From positions 1 through 64,000 of the forward strand of contig SAAO01000008.1 in NCBI GenBank assembly GCA_009929375.1: 64,000 nucleotides of DNA, read 5' to 3'. The DNA comes from Bacteroidia bacterium. GTDB taxonomy: Bacteria > Bacteroidota > Bacteroidia > Bacteroidales > Paludibacteraceae. Positions 1-10,688 of the stretch are shown here, in pieces (the stretch's first letter is position 1; every line of letters starts with the position of its first letter). The position numbers were made by a program, and so were the translations under genes. The notes under the pieces are model-generated. The model saw nothing but the letters and a program-made list of their open reading frames with translations, was not told the origin of the DNA and searched no databases.

Positions 1-154
1 TATGCATCAAATATACTAAAACTTGCAGATGTACACAATACTTTTAAGATTTATTTTACTGATAATCTTATGTTTATGGACTTTTTAAGGGTCGACTATG
101 TAGTTTTTTATATTACAAATAAAGTTTTTTTGTTTAAAATTCAGAAGAAATAAA

Positions 155-162
155 TATATTTG
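155..162 (+). promoter_or_regulatory. Putative Bacteroidota -7 element (TATATTTG) upstream of the histidine kinase gene
   Basis: TATATTTG matches TAnnTTTG; a TTTG lies at 129-132 with a 22-bp gap. Confidence 0.4.
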
Positions 163-211
163 CAAAAATAACTTTCCGCTTTTTAATCATTCGCTGTCTT
201 TTTTCATTGAT

Positions 212-2134
212 ATGAATAAATGCCTTTTCAATACTTTAATTATCAGTTTGCTGTTTGCTTTTTGCAGTGTCGTCAAAGTTGCTGCTCAATCGTCGTTTAG
301 TGAACAATATAAGGCTTCAAAGTTAAAAAATGATAGCTCTGCCATGATACAATCGTTGAAATTCTGGGGCGATTCTTTGAGTGAGGAAGCTGATTTTCAG
401 CGTGGCGATAGTTTGCTGACCATGGCTATTGCCTTGTCCGAAGCCTCAAAAAACAATTACGAAACAGGAATTCTCTACAATCTACTGGCTTCCAATGCAA
501 GTTATTCAGGCAACCGTCCGCTCGCAATGAGCTATTACCACAAAGCATTAAAAGCTTTTTACGATATCCGTGATGCCGACAAGGTAGCTATGATTTTGAT
601 GAACATGGGTTCGGAGTACGAATATGCAGGAAATCTGAAGCTGGCCATTGCCTACAAACTGAAAGCGCTGAAAAACAAAATTGCCTCCGGAAAAAAGAAA
701 AATCTCGATTATTATTATCAGCAGGTGGGGCAGCTTTTCAAAGAAACCAACACCGATAAATGGGAATTTTACGTGAAAAAAGCATACGAGGTTTCACGTA
801 CCTTACCTGAAAGTCGCATTCAGACAAAAGCCGCGATTTTCAACGATTTGGGTGGGATAAGCAAATTGCGTGGGAAAAACGATGAAGCGCTGGCCTGGTA
901 CGATTCGATGCTGGTTATTTCGCAGGCAAATAACTATATTACAGGTTTGGGAACTGCTTATTCAAATCGCAGTCTTATTTATATGGCGCAGGAAAAATAT
1001 GCTGAAGCTTATGCCGATATTCTGAAGGCGATTGAATACGCCGAACAGACCGGGAAAATTTACGCGCAGATCATCGACCGCATCCATGCGGCCAATATTC
1101 TCGAAAAAATGAGCCGCTTTACTGAGGCCGGAATTTATGCCAAAAAGGCGTTGGCACTCGCCCATGAATACAAGACTTATCCCGAAGAGGAAGCGCAGGC
1201 GCATTTGGCACTGGCACGTATTGGCGAGAAAACCAAAGACTGGAAAATGGCTTATGAGCACTACAATGCTTATAAAGAGGGTGTGGACTCGCTTCGAAAT
1301 GCCGATGTGGAGAAAAACCTGCACGAGATGGAGCTGAAATATCAGACTTCGGAAAAAGAAAAGGAAATTGAACGACTCGACCATGAAAGTCGACTAAAAA
1401 CAATTAGTTATCAGCGTCGTAAATCGATTATGGTTGCTGCTGTTTTTATCATGCTGCTTTTTGCCGCCATGTTGTTTCTGTGGTCGCGCCGTAAGCTGTT
1501 CGAAACACGAAAGGAACAAGCCGAGCTCAGGGAAAAACTGCTTCGCTCACAAATGAATCCGCACTTTATCTTCAATACGCTGAATGCTATTAATCAATAC
1601 GTACAGTCGGGGAAAAGCGAAGAAGCATCAGGTTTCCTCTCGCGATACTCGCGACTTATGCGCCAGATTCTCGAAAACTCCAACGAGAGTTATATTTCGC
1701 TGACTGATGAAATTGAATTTCTGAACAATTATCTGAAAATGCAGCAGTTGCGTTTCGGAATTAGCTTTGAATATGAAATCAGTGTGGGTGAAGGTATTGA
1801 TGCCGATAATACGGAAATTCCGCCCATGATTGCACAACCATTTGTCGAAAATGCTGTAGAGCATGGCATTCGGGGCATCAAAGACGGGTTGATTACAGTG
1901 AGTTTTAGTATTGTCGGCAAAGAACTGATTCTTACTGTGACTGACAATGGTGTGGGTATGAAAAATGCTGAACCCAATGCAAATCATCGCTCAATGGCCA
2001 TTGATATTACACTTGGCCGGCTCCAAATGCCGGGTGGTCGGCCGGATAGTTTGACGATAGAAAGTCCTGTTCCCGACACACAAAGCGGTACACGCATTAG
2101 TATGGCCATTCCTTTTAAAACGTTCAATACATGA
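212..2134 (+). CDS. TPR-repeat sensor histidine kinase, LytS/YehU type (His_kinase domain)
   Basis: Signal peptide, TPR-like helices, one TM segment, LRSQMNPHFIFNTLNAINQYV His-kinase motif, DNGVGM HATPase motif. Confidence 0.93.
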   Translation: MNKCLFNTLIISLLFAFCSVVKVAAQSSFSEQYKASKLKNDSSAMIQSLKFWGDSLSEEADFQRGDSLLTMAIALSEASKNNYETGILYNLLASNASYSGNRPLAMSYYHKALKAFYDIRDADKVAMILMNMGSEYEYAGNLKLAIAYKLKALKNKIASGKKKNLDYYYQQVGQLFKETNTDKWEFYVKKAYEVSRTLPESRIQTKAAIFNDLGGISKLRGKNDEALAWYDSMLVISQANNYITGLGTAYSNRSLIYMAQEKYAEAYADILKAIEYAEQTGKIYAQIIDRIHAANILEKMSRFTEAGIYAKKALALAHEYKTYPEEEAQAHLALARIGEKTKDWKMAYEHYNAYKEGVDSLRNADVEKNLHEMELKYQTSEKEKEIERLDHESRLKTISYQRRKSIMVAAVFIMLLFAAMLFLWSRRKLFETRKEQAELREKLLRSQMNPHFIFNTLNAINQYVQSGKSEEASGFLSRYSRLMRQILENSNESYISLTDEIEFLNNYLKMQQLRFGISFEYEISVGEGIDADNTEIPPMIAQPFVENAVEHGIRGIKDGLITVSFSIVGKELILTVTDNGVGMKNAEPNANHRSMAIDITLGRLQMPGGRPDSLTIESPVPDTQSGTRISMAIPFKTFNT

Positions 2135-2871
2135 AAATTCTGATTGTTGACGACGAAGCACCGGCACGCGAAATATGCCGGAATTTGCTGCGAAAATATT
2201 TTCCTGAAACCACAGTCTGCACCGAAGCTGTGACGGTTGAAGAGGCTTATCAGGCTGTTTTGCTGCACAATCCTGATTTGGTGTTGCTCGATGTGGATAT
2301 GCCCGATGGAACGGCTTTTGACTTTCTGAGGAAACTTACAACCGTGAATTTCAGCATAATTTTTATCACTGCTTACGAAAAATATGCCCTGCAGGCTATA
2401 AAATTCAGTGCGCTCGATTATTTGCTGAAACCTTTTTCTGAAGGTGAATTTGCCGATGCTATAAGAAAAGCACAACGCCGGGAAACTGCCCGTGAGACTG
2501 AGTCGAAATTCAATACTTTGCTGCAAAATTTTCAGCAGCCTGCACCTACCCGAATTGTGTTACGCACTGCCGATTCGATGCATGTGTTGCAGCTCGATGA
2601 AATAGTACGTTTGCAGGGCGAAGGGGCTTATACCAGCTTTTATTTGTCGGGACGAAAGCCGCTTATGGTTTCGAAAAACCTCAAGGAATACGAAGAATTG
2701 CTCGAAAACAACAATTTTATCCGCACACATCAGTCGCATTTGGTAAATTCAAAATATATTGTCTGCTATCACAAAGCCGATGGAGGTTACCTGAGCCTGG
2801 CCGACAAAACGCAGGTGCCTGTGGCTACGCGATACAAAGAAAAAGTGATTGCGAGGCTCAATAGTCTGTAA
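2131..2871 (+). CDS. LytTR-family response regulator
   Basis: Receiver domain (LIVDDEAPAREICR, LVLLDVDMPDGTAFDFL) plus LytTR domain (FIRTHQSHLVNSKYI); overlaps the kinase gene by 4 nt. Confidence 0.95.
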   Translation: MKILIVDDEAPAREICRNLLRKYFPETTVCTEAVTVEEAYQAVLLHNPDLVLLDVDMPDGTAFDFLRKLTTVNFSIIFITAYEKYALQAIKFSALDYLLKPFSEGEFADAIRKAQRRETARETESKFNTLLQNFQQPAPTRIVLRTADSMHVLQLDEIVRLQGEGAYTSFYLSGRKPLMVSKNLKEYEELLENNNFIRTHQSHLVNSKYIVCYHKADGGYLSLADKTQVPVATRYKEKVIARLNSL

Positions 2872-2974
2872 CTCGCTTTTATTTCGCAATCCCGCACATT
2901 TCAATCAATTCTCCACACATATAAATTACAGTAATCAATTGAAATGGTAGCAAACTATTTTTGTAACGTTCAAA

Positions 2975-3346
2975 TTGACAATTATGACTGAGAGCTGTGA
3001 AACAAAAATTATTATAGAAACCGACGAATATATTCTGGTTTCGGAAAAGTCGAAAATCCTTTATGCGTTTTTCTGTCGTAACCGGAAAAAGCTAAAACTA
3101 ACCTGTGTCGACGAAAACTTTGAGTTGGAAGGCGACGAAAAATTCTTCTTTTCCAAACTTATCGAAAACGGTTTTATTCGTATTTCGGGCTGCTGTTGCA
3201 TAAATCCTTCGCTTATAAAAGAATATAAAATCAGTGCAAAGCAAATTACCATGACCGACAATAGTGCTCTGAACATTGAATCCCGGTTTAAAAATCAGAT
3301 AGAAAATTATCTCAACTCGTTCGAAAACAAACTAACAAACCCATAA
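2975..3346 (+). CDS. Short stand-alone LytTR-like DNA-binding protein without receiver domain
   Basis: ENGFIRISGCCCINPSLIKEYKIS aligns by eye with the LytTR core FIRTHQSHLVNSKYIVCYH of the preceding gene. Confidence 0.6.
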   Translation: MTIMTESCETKIIIETDEYILVSEKSKILYAFFCRNRKKLKLTCVDENFELEGDEKFFFSKLIENGFIRISGCCCINPSLIKEYKISAKQITMTDNSALNIESRFKNQIENYLNSFENKLTNP

Positions 3347-3357
3347 ATACACGCTTT

Positions 3358-6294
3358 ATGAAAAAACATTTACTCCTGTTGTTGCTTTGCCTGTTTTCGT
3401 TTCCGGCATTGCAGTTGAAAAGTCAGACCACTCTTGCACCCGGCGATGTGGCCATCGTACAAGTGAATTACAGCTACAATTCGTTCGATTTCGTATGTTT
3501 AGTCGATATCGAAGCCGGTACAAAAATCCGATTTACCGACTATGCCTACAGCACAACACTCAGCGATCTCGATCAGACAACAACTTCGGATGGAATATAC
3601 GAATACACTGCTCCAAGTACTGTTTCGGCCGGAAAGGTGATTCAGTATAGGGTGAACTCAGACATAAATCCTGCTTTTCAAACCATTGCCGGAAGCAGCC
3701 TTAGCCTTCGTTCGTACAAAAATAGTTATACCCTGGCAGGCGAGAATATTCTTGTATATCAGCAGAATAATGATATTAAAACCTTTGTTTTTGCAATGGG
3801 CTGGATGCGTAAAGATAATTTTTCAATCAATCCTCTGAATACAAATGCAAAAGTCTGCGGTATTCCTCAGGGACTTTCCAAAAGCAATTTTACTGTTATT
3901 CAGATCGATTCGGTGATGAAACCCGGACAAAACCCTCAGTTAGCACGTGATTTCAGATACAATAAATACGATGGTTTTACAGGCACGGCTTTTATGTTGC
4001 GTCGTTATTTGTCGTCAGCACTTAATTACAATACATTTAGCGGGGCTTATGACAATAATGCGGTTGAAGATTTTACTGTTTTGGCTCCCGATAACACTGC
4101 GCCTGTGTTAACTTCGTCTTATCCAACAAACAACAAAATCAATGTTTCGGTCAATAGTGGTGTGGAATTGATTTTCGATGAAAAAATTGAGGTTTTAAAA
4201 CCTCTTTTAATACGAAATACAGCAAATGAATCTACAATTATTGTAACTACCGATGAGATTGCTGTTGTCGATTCAATCCTTTCATTTTCATTCGATAAAC
4301 GACTTGAAAATGCCGGAACTTATGTGCTCGAAATTCCTCAGGCTGCCATACGCGATTTGAATGGAAATACATGGCCTGCCAATAGTAACAGCATCAATTT
4401 TGCAACAAGCGCAAAACGATCGAATATTGCGATTGACTTTAGTGCTCCGAAAGAAAATCTGAAATGGACTACGCAGTCTGCTGTTGCCGATTATGAAGGC
4501 TTCTATTTGTTTGGTTACTGGTCGTTTAGCATGAATAATCTTCCTATGCGCTGGTATGTGAACGAACATGGTGAGACCGTAAATTCAATTCCTGCATCGC
4601 CCGGCTCAGGCAACGATATGTTTATTGGCGGAATGAATAATAGCCGGTTGGTAATTGATGTAAGTGCCATAAATAATACCATAACCAATATTGACAGCTA
4701 CGTGTACGACAATAATTGTCAGATTGTGACTTCGGTTTATAGCAATGGAAATGTTGTTAAATCGAAGAAAGTGACAAATTCAATTAACTCACCGTTTACA
4801 ATCAATGAGCAACACTATGTAAAGCAATATATTGCAAATGACAATGATGTAAAAATCGATTCGGTTGTCTTTGCCAGTCCCGAAGGGCGCGTGTTTAAAA
4901 CAAACTTTGAATTGATTGATCTGATGGCTCCGGTTGTTGAATTCGGTGATGCACGTGTTCTATGTGAAGGCGATTCGACACAATTGGATGCGGGATATAC
5001 ACCGGGTGCTGTGTATGCCTGGAGTACAAACGAAAGTACGCAAAAAATATGGGTGAAAACTTCGAACACATATTCGGTGACTGTGAAAAATACTTTGGGC
5101 GAAATGTCAGACAATGTTTTGGTTACTGTGAAACCCAAAATTTCCTTGTCATTGCCCGATACGATTTACGCTTGTGTGGGCGATACCGTCACTCTTACAG
5201 CGGGCGCAAATACCGAAAACTCCTATCTTTGGAGTCCGGGAGGACAAACAACGCCTTCGATTCAGGTTGCTCAGAGCGGAATTTATCATGTGCTCGTGAG
5301 CAATGGTGCCGGAGGTTGCTTGTCGACCGATTCTACACGCGTTATTTTTAAGGGTGCACGACTGAATGCTACTTTTTTGCAGGGTGGAATGACCGGATTT
5401 GAAGACGTGCAGGGCGAACTTTATAAAAAGAATAATGCCGGGAAATTTGAACTTCTCAGGGCGGCCAATATGCCACAGCTTGTGTTTTTCGAAGAATTGC
5501 CCGCAGGAGATTATATTTTAAAAGCTCATTTTGTAAGCTGGACTTTTCCCGGCGAAAATCCTTTTGTGGATACTTATCACGATCAGAAAGTGCTGTGGTC
5601 GGATGTGAAACCATTTAAACTCACTTGTGAATCCGATACCATGCTCATGTTTCTGCTTCAACAGAAAAAAGCTGATTTTGAATTCAATGGAACTGCTGTT
5701 ATCTCGGGAATAGTAGCTGTTGTGGGTGTGCAAAAGTCACCGGGAATGACTAAAATCCTTCGTTCAGCCGATTACGACACCAGGGTGTTGTTGTTGAATA
5801 GTGCAGGGGAAGTGATTGCCACACAATGTCCTGATGCAAACGGAAATTATAGTTTCACGAATTTGCCGGCCGGAACTTACAGCATTGTGATTGAACGAAC
5901 CGGGTACGACATGACTGAGCCTGTGACTGCAGAACTCGACGAAGGTGAGCAGGTTGTGAATGTGAACTTTACTGTGGATGAAGGAACTCAATCTGTGCAG
6001 GTTGGAATTACGACCGCGATTTTCAGTCAATTGTTTGAATACGACAAGGCTGTGAATATATTTCCGAATCCGGTAAGAGATGTGCTGAATGTGAAAATTG
6101 ATACAAACGGTAGCAAGCAAGTCCGGATTATTCTGACCGACCTTACCGGACAGCAGGTTCTGTTTTTTCAACAAAATCTGAGCCCGGGTGTTAACTACCT
6201 AACTCTTCAGAATCCGGGATTAAGAGGTATGTATATTCTTACAATAATTTCGGATGGCCCGAAAATCAACAAAAGGGTAATATTCGATTATTAG
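3358..6294 (+). CDS. Large secreted protein with Ig-like/SdrD-like regions and T9SS C-terminal sorting domain
   Basis: Signal peptide MKKHLLLLLLCLFSFPALQLKSQ; C-terminal NIFPNPVRDVLNVKI...KRVIFDY typical of Por_Secre_tail. Confidence 0.8.
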   Translation: MKKHLLLLLLCLFSFPALQLKSQTTLAPGDVAIVQVNYSYNSFDFVCLVDIEAGTKIRFTDYAYSTTLSDLDQTTTSDGIYEYTAPSTVSAGKVIQYRVNSDINPAFQTIAGSSLSLRSYKNSYTLAGENILVYQQNNDIKTFVFAMGWMRKDNFSINPLNTNAKVCGIPQGLSKSNFTVIQIDSVMKPGQNPQLARDFRYNKYDGFTGTAFMLRRYLSSALNYNTFSGAYDNNAVEDFTVLAPDNTAPVLTSSYPTNNKINVSVNSGVELIFDEKIEVLKPLLIRNTANESTIIVTTDEIAVVDSILSFSFDKRLENAGTYVLEIPQAAIRDLNGNTWPANSNSINFATSAKRSNIAIDFSAPKENLKWTTQSAVADYEGFYLFGYWSFSMNNLPMRWYVNEHGETVNSIPASPGSGNDMFIGGMNNSRLVIDVSAINNTITNIDSYVYDNNCQIVTSVYSNGNVVKSKKVTNSINSPFTINEQHYVKQYIANDNDVKIDSVVFASPEGRVFKTNFELIDLMAPVVEFGDARVLCEGDSTQLDAGYTPGAVYAWSTNESTQKIWVKTSNTYSVTVKNTLGEMSDNVLVTVKPKISLSLPDTIYACVGDTVTLTAGANTENSYLWSPGGQTTPSIQVAQSGIYHVLVSNGAGGCLSTDSTRVIFKGARLNATFLQGGMTGFEDVQGELYKKNNAGKFELLRAANMPQLVFFEELPAGDYILKAHFVSWTFPGENPFVDTYHDQKVLWSDVKPFKLTCESDTMLMFLLQQKKADFEFNGTAVISGIVAVVGVQKSPGMTKILRSADYDTRVLLLNSAGEVIATQCPDANGNYSFTNLPAGTYSIVIERTGYDMTEPVTAELDEGEQVVNVNFTVDEGTQSVQVGITTAIFSQLFEYDKAVNIFPNPVRDVLNVKIDTNGSKQVRIILTDLTGQQVLFFQQNLSPGVNYLTLQNPGLRGMYILTIISDGPKINKRVIFDY

Positions 6295-6320
6295 ACTAAA
6301 TCTGATACTTTTGACAATAA

Positions 6321-6370
6321 AGGCCGAAGCTTCATCAAAAACTCTTTTGAAACAGCTTCGGCCTGTTTTT
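6321..6370 (+). terminator. Rho-independent terminator after the T9SS protein gene
   Basis: 11-bp stem AGGCCGAAGCT (6321-6331) / AGCTTCGGCCT (6354-6364) followed by GTTTTT. Confidence 0.85.
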
Positions 6371-6505
6371 CTTCATTGAAATATCAGGGTTTTGTGTTGT
6401 TGATGTGTAAGTTGTTTGCTTTTTCCAAAACAATCATTACTTTTACGCAGTGAAACTATTTTGCTGGTTCACAAAGTTTTAAATATTCACAAATGAATAG
6501 TTGAA

Positions 6506-7165
6506 ATGGATGCAACAACTCCGATAAGACTTTTTCTGATTGACGATTCCGAGATCCTTGTGTCAGGAATAAAATCGTTGTTGGTTGGAAATAAGCTTGT
6601 AAGTATATCGGGTTGTGCCGGAACTGCAAACGAAGTTCTGCAAAGCAAAGAATTGCTTCAGTCAGATGTGGTTCTGCTCGATTTGATGCTCGAAGGTACG
6701 ACCGATGGTTTTGAGCTGATTGATCCAATTCTGGCATTAAATCCGGCTTTGAAAATTGTGGTACTGACCTGTCATAAAGATGTGAACACCATAGTGAAAT
6801 CAGTTCAGAAAGGCGTTTCAGCATATATCGGAAAAGATAGTTCGATAGATGAACTGATTGCAGTGCTGCAACTGGTTATGAAAGGAAACGGATTTTTCTT
6901 TGGCGAAACCATTCCACGTTCGCTATTGCTTGATTGCTTTCCCGATGTGGTGAATACGCACCCCAAACCCTGGAATCTCACCGAACGCGAAATTGAAATT
7001 ATTGCTTTACTCACGAAGGGATTTATTTCGAAAGAGATTGCCGGTAAACTGAAAATTAATATAAGTACTGTAGAAAGTCATAAAGACAATATCAAACGCA
7101 AACTTAACTGCAAAACAGTGATTGATATAGTAGTTTTTGCTTTAAAAAACGGACTTGTCGACTGA
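6506..7165 (+). CDS. NarL/FixJ-family response regulator (REC + LuxR HTH)
   Basis: LFLIDDSEILVSGIKSLL, VVLLDLML, and LTEREIEIIALLTKGFISKEIAGKLKINISTVESHKDNIKRKL. Confidence 0.93.
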   Translation: MDATTPIRLFLIDDSEILVSGIKSLLVGNKLVSISGCAGTANEVLQSKELLQSDVVLLDLMLEGTTDGFELIDPILALNPALKIVVLTCHKDVNTIVKSVQKGVSAYIGKDSSIDELIAVLQLVMKGNGFFFGETIPRSLLLDCFPDVVNTHPKPWNLTEREIEIIALLTKGFISKEIAGKLKINISTVESHKDNIKRKLNCKTVIDIVVFALKNGLVD

Positions 7166-7466
7166 TGTTCTCATCTGCACTTCTTCGTTCTTCTCCCCAA
7201 TTATTACTATTCCCTCTCCCAAAATATCAGGATTGTTTGTTATACATATTTTTATACATATTTGAATAATTTTAAATGTAGATTTAGTTCTGAATCTTTT
7301 GTAAATTATTTACTGTCCCTGAATGAATTTCATGTTTGATCATTGGTGAATTATTGTTGATAGTATTATGTTGTTGTTAAATTAATTTTAAGTTAACTGG
7401 CAGATATATAGCATTAAACAATATAAACAGTGCGGCGTCAGCACGATAAATTCTGACAAAAGGGTT

Positions 7467-10400
7467 ATGAAAAAACTTATACTTTTACTTTTAGTGCTTA
7501 GTCCTGCACTTAGTGTTTTTACGCAGGTTTCGGTACCCAATGGTGGATTCGAATTATGGACGGCCACCACATATAGTTATCCTGCAAATTACCTTGGAAA
7601 CTCAAATAACGACAATGATGGCTTTATTAATGTGAGAAAAGCAGTTGGTTACACCGGTAATTATGGGGTTGAGCTCGAAACAGTGTTAAATGATGGTGTC
7701 AGAATGGGTTATTTTATGACTGTGGAAGCAGAGGAAGATGATCCTTCTTTGTGGCATGGCGGAATTCCATATACTGAAATTCCGACTGGTTTTCAGGGTT
7801 ATTATAAATATAACCGTGCTTCAGGCGATAATGGATTTATGGTGATTGCTTTCAGTAAAAATGGAGTGAATCTCAGGACGTACTTCTTTAATCTGGACGG
7901 TCTTCATACCGACTATACCCCATTTAATTTTACGTTAGAGCCAGCATTGACCATAGCACCCGATTCGGTAATTGTGGCTTTTGCTTCAAGCAATATGGAG
8001 GGTGGACTTGTGGGCAGCAAACTTGTAGTTGACAATGTGTCGTTTACCGGTGTGTCAGCACAACCAGCATTACTAAGTGGCGATTTTGAAGAATGGACGG
8101 ATGTGACAAAAGAAACTCTTGATGAGTGGCATGCCGAAACTGAGAGAGGGATAGTTTCGGTGAAGAAAACAACTGATGCTTACAAAGGTGATTATGCTGT
8201 AGAGTTGAAAACTTACCTTGGTGAGAAAAATAATTTGCCTGTAGCAAGATCGGCCAGTTTGATGTCAGGGTATTATCCAGATTGCAATGGTGGAGATTGT
8301 TATCCGGCAGGCGGACAGCCTTTTAGTAATCAGACAGATGTGTTGGAGTTTTATTATAAATACATACCTCAGGGAAGCGACTATGCAAATGTTGGTCTCT
8401 ATTTTAAGAAAACTGGTGGCCCTAATGGCTGGCTTGCCGGAACAAGTTTAACTCCTGCTTCGGAATTTACTTATGCTGAAATTCCTGTGAATCTGTTTTT
8501 TGAGCCCGATTCGGTAATTATCCAAATTCAGTCTTCAGGTAATTGGGAGTCCATGTCGTTAGCTAATGTAGGGTCAACATTAATTATCGACGATATGGGT
8601 TTCCGTTCGCAGAAATATACTTTGAGTAAAACAGTAGTGTCTACACCCGGTGCGCTTTCTGCTTTGCTAAGCACCGCGGAACTGAATACGATTACTCATC
8701 TTACTGTAACCGGAAACATCGATGCCCGCGACTTTAAAACCATGCGCGATTTAATGCCTGTATTAGCGAATGTTGATATTTCGGGTGCTACAGTGATGGC
8801 TTATTCCGGAACTGAAGGTACTGTTAATACAGTTGATTTTGTTTATCCTGCGAATACAATTCCACGCAATGGAATGTTGGGTAAAACCACACTGAAAGGT
8901 TTTCAATTGCCTTTAGGTATAACAGCAATAGGCCGTTCGGCCTTTAATCGTTGTGAGAAACTGACTTCGATTACAATTCCACCAACTGTAACTGTAATTG
9001 ATACTATGGCATTCAGATCCTGTAAGGCGCTCACTGACATCGCAATTCCTACGTCAGTAACAAAAATAAATCAATCGGCATTTTTGCTAAGCGGGCTTAA
9101 AACGATCTCTTTGGCAGAAGGGTTGGAGGTCATCGGAAATTATGCTTTTCAATCCTGCGACTCATTACAGTTCTTATCCATTCCTTCCACCGTCCGAAGT
9201 ATTGGTTATTGTGCCATTACTTTTGTAAACTCTTTGCAGGGAATATCTGTACCAACTTCCAATCAGCATTACGCCGCAATTAACGGAGTTTTGTATGATA
9301 AGTCGATGCAGCGATTGATAGCTTATCCTCCTCTCAGATCAATGCATTACGATATCCCACATGGGGTGACAGTCATTGATACTGCTGCTTTTGAAGGGAA
9401 CTGGCGTTTGCGCAGCGTTGCTATGCCGGCTACACTTACTGAAATTGCCCCGGAAGCTTTTTATATGTGTAATATGCTTTCAACTATCGATATTCCTGCT
9501 TCGGTAACCGAAATCGGCGAATATTCATTTTATAATTGTCAGGGATTGGCGGCTGTGTTTGTAAATACGGTCACTCCATTGGTTACAATTGCAAGTGACA
9601 GCATTTTCAAATATGTTAACGCTGGTTGCACGCTTTATGTGCCTGTGGGTAGTGCTGCAGCATATCAGAGTGATCAGGGTTGGAGCGCTTATATAAGCAG
9701 AATAAAGGAGTTTGAGCCGGTTACAGATGTGGAAGGTAACGTGTACCACTCTGTGCAGATTGGAACGCAAAAATGGCTCGTCGAAAATTTGCGAACAAGG
9801 CATTACAACAATAATGATGTAATTTTGACTTCAACGAATCCGTTTGACGATTTGAGTTTTGATAATATGGCAAAATACAATTGGGCCGCGAATAATAATG
9901 AAGCCAATAATTATTTGTACGGGCGACTATATACCTGGAATGTGCTCGAAGATGCCCGTGACATTTGTCCGGCAGGCTGGAAAATACCGACCCGCGCCGA
10001 ATGGGAAATATTATTTACTTATGTGGCAGGTATTTATAGTACTTCGATTAATAAATCGCTTGCGGCTTCTTCAGCATGGGCTACACAGGCTGATCAGATT
10101 TACAATACTCCGGCTTACAATCAGCCAATGAATAATCAGAGTGGATTTCTTGCCTTCCCAGCCGGTGTTCGGCAAACTAATGGCGGATTCATTGGTTATT
10201 GGGGTACCACATATTTATGGACATCAGAAAAAATGGATAACTACGTAGCTTACGGATATAATATTGATTACAATAAACAGTATATGAATTCCGGTTTATT
10301 ACAGCGACAGGAAGGTTTTTCAGTTCGTTGTGTAAAGACCGACGTGGGTACACATGCCGAATTGCTGGCAGATAAGGAACTGAAGATCTATCCGAATCCA

Positions 10401-10595
10401 ATCGAAAATGGATTTTATTTGCCTGAAAATGTAACAGTATCAGAAATAATTATTTCCGATTTGCAGGGAGCCGTTTTGATGAAAATTGCAGATTTTGATA
10501 ATTATGTCACTATCAGCAGTCTGGCTTCGGGAGTATATGTGTTGCAATTACGGACAGAAGAGGGTGTTTTCAAAACCAAGCTTCTTAAAAAGTGA
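7467..10595 (+). CDS. Secreted BspA-type leucine-rich-repeat protein with FISUMP domain and T9SS sorting domain
   Basis: Signal peptide; repeated ITIPPTVTVIDTMAFRSC-type LRR_5 units; VYHSVQIGTQKWLVENLRT...FSVRCVK FISUMP region; IYPNPIENGF...FKTKLLKK tail. Confidence 0.85.
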   Translation: MKKLILLLLVLSPALSVFTQVSVPNGGFELWTATTYSYPANYLGNSNNDNDGFINVRKAVGYTGNYGVELETVLNDGVRMGYFMTVEAEEDDPSLWHGGIPYTEIPTGFQGYYKYNRASGDNGFMVIAFSKNGVNLRTYFFNLDGLHTDYTPFNFTLEPALTIAPDSVIVAFASSNMEGGLVGSKLVVDNVSFTGVSAQPALLSGDFEEWTDVTKETLDEWHAETERGIVSVKKTTDAYKGDYAVELKTYLGEKNNLPVARSASLMSGYYPDCNGGDCYPAGGQPFSNQTDVLEFYYKYIPQGSDYANVGLYFKKTGGPNGWLAGTSLTPASEFTYAEIPVNLFFEPDSVIIQIQSSGNWESMSLANVGSTLIIDDMGFRSQKYTLSKTVVSTPGALSALLSTAELNTITHLTVTGNIDARDFKTMRDLMPVLANVDISGATVMAYSGTEGTVNTVDFVYPANTIPRNGMLGKTTLKGFQLPLGITAIGRSAFNRCEKLTSITIPPTVTVIDTMAFRSCKALTDIAIPTSVTKINQSAFLLSGLKTISLAEGLEVIGNYAFQSCDSLQFLSIPSTVRSIGYCAITFVNSLQGISVPTSNQHYAAINGVLYDKSMQRLIAYPPLRSMHYDIPHGVTVIDTAAFEGNWRLRSVAMPATLTEIAPEAFYMCNMLSTIDIPASVTEIGEYSFYNCQGLAAVFVNTVTPLVTIASDSIFKYVNAGCTLYVPVGSAAAYQSDQGWSAYISRIKEFEPVTDVEGNVYHSVQIGTQKWLVENLRTRHYNNNDVILTSTNPFDDLSFDNMAKYNWAANNNEANNYLYGRLYTWNVLEDARDICPAGWKIPTRAEWEILFTYVAGIYSTSINKSLAASSAWATQADQIYNTPAYNQPMNNQSGFLAFPAGVRQTNGGFIGYWGTTYLWTSEKMDNYVAYGYNIDYNKQYMNSGLLQRQEGFSVRCVKTDVGTHAELLADKELKIYPNPIENGFYLPENVTVSEIIISDLQGAVLMKIADFDNYVTISSLASGVYVLQLRTEEGVFKTKLLKK

Positions 10596-10627
10596 GATGC
10601 CTTACAATGAATCGCAGGCAATAAATT

Positions 10628-10678
10628 TTGAGTATATAAAAAGGCTGAACCACTGGTTCAGCCTTTTTATATACTCAA
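10628..10678. terminator. Perfect 24-bp-stem bidirectional terminator between convergent genes
   Basis: TTGAGTATATAAAAAGGCTGAACC / ACT / GGTTCAGCCTTTTTATATACTCAA. Confidence 0.85.
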
Positions 10679-10688
10679 TTTGTAAACA

